Assembly (NCBI GenBank): GCA_028641055.1
Contig: CM054062.1
Coordinates: forward strand, 17,913,639-17,977,638
Direction: 5' to 3'
DNA: 64,000 nucleotides
Source of the DNA: Alopecurus myosuroides
Taxonomy: Eukaryota > Streptophyta > Magnoliopsida > Poales > Poaceae
The position numbers and the translations under genes were made by a program. The notes under the pieces were generated by a model that saw only the letters and a list, made by a program, of their open reading frames with translations, searched no databases and was not told the origin of the DNA. This document shows positions 60,471 through 64,000 of this stretch, piece by piece; the first letter of the stretch is position 1, and each line of letters opens with the position of its first letter.

Positions 60471-63045
60471 GGAGCAACCCACTAACTCTATTTCTCTTAA
60501 CATGCAGATTGTCCACGTAAGCAAGTACCTGATTGGTCCACCTCATCCTTCGTCTTATTCCTGATACTGTTTGGTCACCGAAAAAACACACATTTTTTCC
60601 TGCGTCCTGTCCAATGGATTAGCAATTTAGTATGCGGGCCACTTCTTAATTCCAAGCTATGTAGCCCAAAAGCCCACACGTGCATGCGATTTGTCTTCGC
60701 TGGTTCCAGATCTTGCCACGGAGTTCACTCGAGCTCGCCATCCACTACGACCATCGATGGGTTTGTCTTCAATGAAGATTTGCGTTTCTTCTTCCCAATC
60801 AACTCCAGTGCCCTTCACTTCCTCTCCCATAAACTCCGCGATAATTGGAAATCGATGGAGGCATCCGAGGAGTTGGTGCAGAATTTCCTCTCTTTAAAGT
60901 CTGAGTTCCACTTTCGTTGTATTTGTTCTTATCAGCCCCTAGGGTCGCCGCCCCTGGTGAGCAACACCCTCATGTTTTCTCCATGCTCCCGGTTTCTGAT
61001 CACTCCCTCATGTTTTCGCCATTCTCCATGTTTGATTATTATGTGCTGCCTCAGGCGCTCAACGCCTCGACCACCCATGAATTCATATTACGACTTTGAT
61101 CGTTGCACACCGCACTAACGGTTCCTGTTGGTAATTCCTACACCACGTTCTTACTGTTTTCTCCATACTCTTTGCTACATTATTTTGTACTGGCCCAGGT
61201 GCTCGACGCCTCCGGTCAGCATACATGTCTTAGCCTATGGGATCTCATTACTCTGAACATTTGTTTATTGTTCACTGATCTCTCCGTACGTACATGCTCT
61301 CTTCCCGTTCATATATCAAATTTTACTACTATACTTTTTCGTTTATACCTACACCATATTAGTTGCATGCCTCTCCCCATTTGATGTATTCATGTATTAG
61401 ATTTCCATTATGTGCAAGCAATTATACTATTTCGTTTGTACCAAGACCACGTATTTATTACTTATTTTCTGTTGGGACAACTGTACAAGGTGAAAGATAA
61501 TAATGCCCGAGCAAGTCCCCTCTTACATCCTGGTGATTTCTAACCACAGTAAGGTTTCATGTTTCTTAATCTGAATATTTAGATTCTTTCATACATGCAT
61601 TTTTTGAAGGCAGGCATTTTCTAATGGGTACCAAATTAAAGAAATCGTATGGCTGGATCGGAGCATATCATCGATTTCCTTTTGTTAGCCGGTCAAATGA
61701 ACATTTATGACTCGGGTTCTATTTTCTCTAAGCAAGCAGACCTCTCTCAATCTCATTCGGTGTGTGCTTCAGTTTTGCAGGCAGGCTTTGGATTAGAAGT
61801 TCTGTAGGTATTCATCCCCTTACATTCTTTATCATGGTAACTTTTAACCTATGTTCCCATTACTTCAGTTATAGCAAAGTCCAAGTTGTTCATGCACCAG
61901 AAGTCCCAACATATTTACAGCTACATCAGTTTGAATCTAATGTAGTAAGCATGGATGGTCCTTTGTCTTCCTTTCCCACCTTTCCTCTCACTTCTTAAAA
62001 TTAAGTTTAATCTACAGTTGAGTTTCTGATGTGCCCACAGTTTGATGTACGTCTTCTCATCTTCAGTCTATGCTCTTATTTTTGTTCTACTTTTCATGCT
62101 TTCAACTACTTTCTTGCTTATCATGACAGAAATTATCAATTCACTACTTTCTTGCTTATCCAAAAAAATGGTCTAACTAAAAAAGTAAAGGCAATGCTTT
62201 CAACTTCAGTAATCTGCTTGAGAGCAATGTTCCAATACCCATGTCTTCCAATTTTGTATCAGATCACACAAATTGTTGCTGAAGTTTGCTTTTACGGTAT
62301 CTATGTATGTGCTCTGCTCCAGTATTTTCTAACGAAGTGTGCGGAATCAGATTGTTTAACATGCCACCCATAGTAATGTATAGGCACATCAATGTACAAT
62401 GGATAGAGTGTGGCCAGTTCGAGATAATTTCTCCTCTCTCCACGTATTAGTTATCTGTGTAGTTAATCTTAATTATCTTTCATGCCAGATATTCCTCCAT
62501 GGCGCCTGGCAAGAGTAGTTGGTGAAGTGTTGCTGCCTCCATTTTTTGTTCATCTTTTCTGAAGACCACTCTATACGGGTTTGAGAACAGCTCAAGTATT
62601 ATAATATGAAAATTAAATCAACGATGGCGATTGATTTTATCCTAATTACAGTCATCCGTGTTCACCCATTACAGGTCATCTGTTACTTAGTGCCTACCAA
62701 TTTAAAATTGGATAGTACTTTGTGTTCTCTCACGGTTAATTCGGAGTATCTATGCCTATGATATCTCTGTAAGATTTATGGAGTTGTTTACCCGACAACC
62801 TAGGCGAGCAGGTGTATCTGATATTCTGATGTGATCATGTGAATATATGGTATTCTTCCCTGGAACGTGTCTATTTGTAAAACTAAATAGAATAATAAAA
62901 TATTTCTGCAACATATATTTCTTAATCTGGTATGATGTTAATGGATATCTACATGGAACACTCAATTCCAATATGGAAATAACCGGAAGATGGACTTGAT
63001 AGTTTAAAAGATTATTTATTTGGATGATATCTCACTTTATTTAGA
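60471..63045. other. No recognisable gene; possible transposon interior
   Basis: Contains ORFs such as 60684-61118 (MRFVFAGSRSCHGVHSS) without a known domain. Two degenerate related segments at about 60970-61070 and 61150-61220 share TTTTCTCCAT and GGCGCTCAACGCCTCG/GGTGCTCGACGCCTCC. The style (short exon-like GC pockets in T-rich DNA) fits a Helitron or other element with captured gene scraps, but this is not proven. Confidence 0.4.
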
Positions 63046-63067
63046 TACTCCCGCAGCAACCCGCGGG
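63046..63067 (-). other. GC hairpin, possible Helitron 3' signal
   Basis: The minus strand reads CCCCGCGGGTTGCTGCGGG, a hairpin followed by AGTATCTAA. CTAA fits the CTRR end, but the next base is A, not the expected T, so this is weak. Confidence 0.35.
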
Positions 63068-63070
63068 GTA

Positions 63071-63164
63071 CTGGATCCGCTTTTTTTTTTGGTCTGATTC
63101 ACTTCATCCTAGCAAGAAAATTAGAGGCATTGGCACCCTGCGATAAGCCAGGCAAAGACAAATG
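63071..63164 (+). repeat. Direct repeat of 60378-60470, right copy
   Basis: Same orientation, with a slightly longer T run. After CAAATG the two copies diverge. Confidence 0.75.
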
Positions 63165-63232
63165 CAAAAACATAGCATTTCAGAAAAACGAGAACTCCAT
63201 GTATCACATGTTAAAAGCAAAAAATAACAAGA

Positions 63233-63265
63233 CACGGCGCAGCAAAGCGCGCACTGTCCTTCTAG
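63233..63265 (+). other. Candidate Helitron 3' terminus
   Basis: GGCGCAGCAAAGCGCGC can fold through its GCGC arms. Twelve bases later comes CTAG (63262-63265) followed by T. This matches the Helitron 3' pattern and would put the element end 36 bases from the P450 stop codon. The 5' TC end was not located. Confidence 0.5.
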
Positions 63266-63301
63266 TATACTACTATGTCATAGTGAGAATACGGTGTAAT
63301 A

Positions 63302-63928
63302 TTACAACGGGAAAGAGAGACGAGGCCTGGGCACGGCATAGAGCCGTTTTGCGCGTGACATACTCACACCGAACATGTCGCCCATGTCGAGATCCGATGG
63401 GTTAAGCCCATCGGGTAGTTCCCAGTCAAACCCGTGTGCGAGCTGCGCGACTGCAAACTCGACCGCATATGGACCGAGGCCCTGCGCCGGGCACGCACGT
63501 CGGCCGTAACCGAACGGAAGGAACTCACAGCTCTTGAGGTCCAACTCGGCGGCATCTCCCTCGCCGGGCATGAACCTCGACGGCCGGAACATGTCGGCTT
63601 GTTTCCAGGCCTCAGGGTCACGGTTGATCGCCCATGCGTTGATGAAGACACGGGAGCCCCTAGGCACTGAGTAGCCGCCGAGGACACAATCTTTGATAGT
63701 CCCGTGGAGGTGCAATGGGATAGGTGGGTGCATGCGGAGCGTCTCCCTCACAACGCACTTGAGAAAGGGGAGCTTGTCAAGGTCCGATTCGTCCAAAGTC
63801 CGGTCAAGCCCCACAACGTCGGCGAGCTCCTTCTGTAGCCGTAGAAGGACGTGAGGGCTATGAATCATCTCCGCCATCGCCCACTCAATTGTGAATCCCA
63901 CCGTGTCTGGTCCTCCAAACAACATGTC
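63302..63928 (-). CDS. Cytochrome P450, CYP84-like (ferulate 5-hydroxylase family), last exon
   Basis: CYP84 enzymes are ER-bound monooxygenases that 5-hydroxylate coniferaldehyde/coniferyl alcohol toward syringyl lignin and sinapate. This exon encodes the C-terminal 209 or so residues of about 520. Seen here, numbered from Met63925: the I-helix FGGPDTVGFTIEWAMAE (oxygen-binding GGxDT, residues 3-19), ETLR of the ExxR motif (61-64), PPIPLHLHGT, FRPSRF (113-118), and heme loop FGYGRRACPA with Cys145. The second residue after Cys is Ala instead of the usual Gly. The frame starts at a splice acceptor, CAG|GACATG, at 63928/63929; the first exon(s) lie outside. It ends at TAA 63302-63304. The frame is intact, so the gene may be functional. 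The order of motifs and the GDMFGVSMSRAKRLYAVP tail point to CYP84 rather than CYP71 or CYP75, but a divergent F5H-like paralog is likely. Confidence 0.88.
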   Translation of the reverse strand, partial: DMLFGGPDTVGFTIEWAMAEMIHSPHVLLRLQKELADVVGLDRTLDESDLDKLPFLKCVVRETLRMHPPIPLHLHGTIKDCVLGGYSVPRGSRVFINAWAINRDPEAWKQADMFRPSRFMPGEGDAAELDLKSCEFLPFGYGRRACPAQGLGPYAVEFAVAQLAHGFDWELPDGLNPSDLDMGDMFGVSMSRAKRLYAVPRPRLSFPL

Positions 63929-64000
63929 CTGCGTTCACCAACCATGCATGCAGATAAGTATAACGTCGATGCCATATATAGACATGAAAAAAGAGGAGTG
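63929..64000 (-). other. Intron of the CYP84-like gene (3' part)
   Basis: The minus strand runs through GGTTGGTGAACGCAG to the exon start. There is no coding similarity upstream of the acceptor within the window. Confidence 0.7.

Noticed and set aside
1..64000. CRISPR array, rRNA, tRNA, bacterial-type defence or biosynthetic clusters
   Set aside because: No regularly spaced repeats with unique spacers, no RNA gene signatures and no operon structure were seen; tRNA-like matches are retrotransposon primer sites only.

Overview
This window looks like nuclear DNA of a large-genome grass, most likely a Triticeae species (wheat, barley, Aegilops or a relative). The clues are deep nesting of large Athila-, Ty3/gypsy- and Ty1/copia-type LTR retrotransposons, Stowaway MITEs with the grass CTCCCTCCGT-type ends, Helitron-like ends with CTAG termini, and the 3' exon of a plant CYP84-like cytochrome P450 at the right edge. 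The organism assignment is inference from style. No bacterial-type operons, rRNA, tRNA or CRISPR arrays were seen.

Layout, left to right. 1-1227 is LTR-like sequence. 1229-2774 is a non-autonomous Helitron-like unit carrying Stowaway MITEs, one nested in another. 2775-26367 is a decayed Ty3/gypsy element (G1, + strand). Its 5' LTR has lost its start, carries an internal duplication, and is split at 5312/18830 by a 13.5 kb element (L1, - strand) with very long LTRs (5.7 and 6.0 kb) around only 1.84 kb of non-coding interior, a LARD-type architecture. 26368-27488 is unassigned repetitive DNA with one intact 128-residue ORF.

27488-49755 is an Athila-like element (Y, - strand) whose left end is missing. 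It is split by a second Athila-like element (X, - strand, 30177-46430, perfect ACTAG target duplication). X is itself split by a 4.7 kb solo LTR (38049-42791, target duplication CACCA) and by a 1.5 kb solo LTR (Z, 44617-46161, target duplication GCAGC) of the same family as the Y LTR. The 4.7 kb solo LTR contains about 1.27 kb of a broken copy of the plant VPS16/VACUOLELESS1 gene (HOPS/CORVET tethering subunit). This captured host gene inside an LTR is the most notable feature of the window.

49756-51004 is unassigned GC-rich repeat DNA. 51005-52070 is a copia pol remnant (+). 52071-53610 is a second copy of the Helitron-like unit, in the opposite orientation to the first. 53612-58165 is a copia element (- strand) with a 340 bp 3' LTR and a frameshifted gag-pol that breaks off in gag. 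58.2-63.3 kb has no gene I recognise; it holds a 43 bp minisatellite, a 94 bp direct repeat pair and Helitron-like 3' ends. 63302-63928 is the last exon of a CYP84-like P450 (ferulate 5-hydroxylase family) on the - strand, whose upstream exon(s) lie beyond the window.

The only plausible working host gene is the P450. Everything else is mobile DNA or its debris. The target duplications give a relative order: Y, then X in Y, then the two solo LTRs in X; and G1, then L1 in G1.
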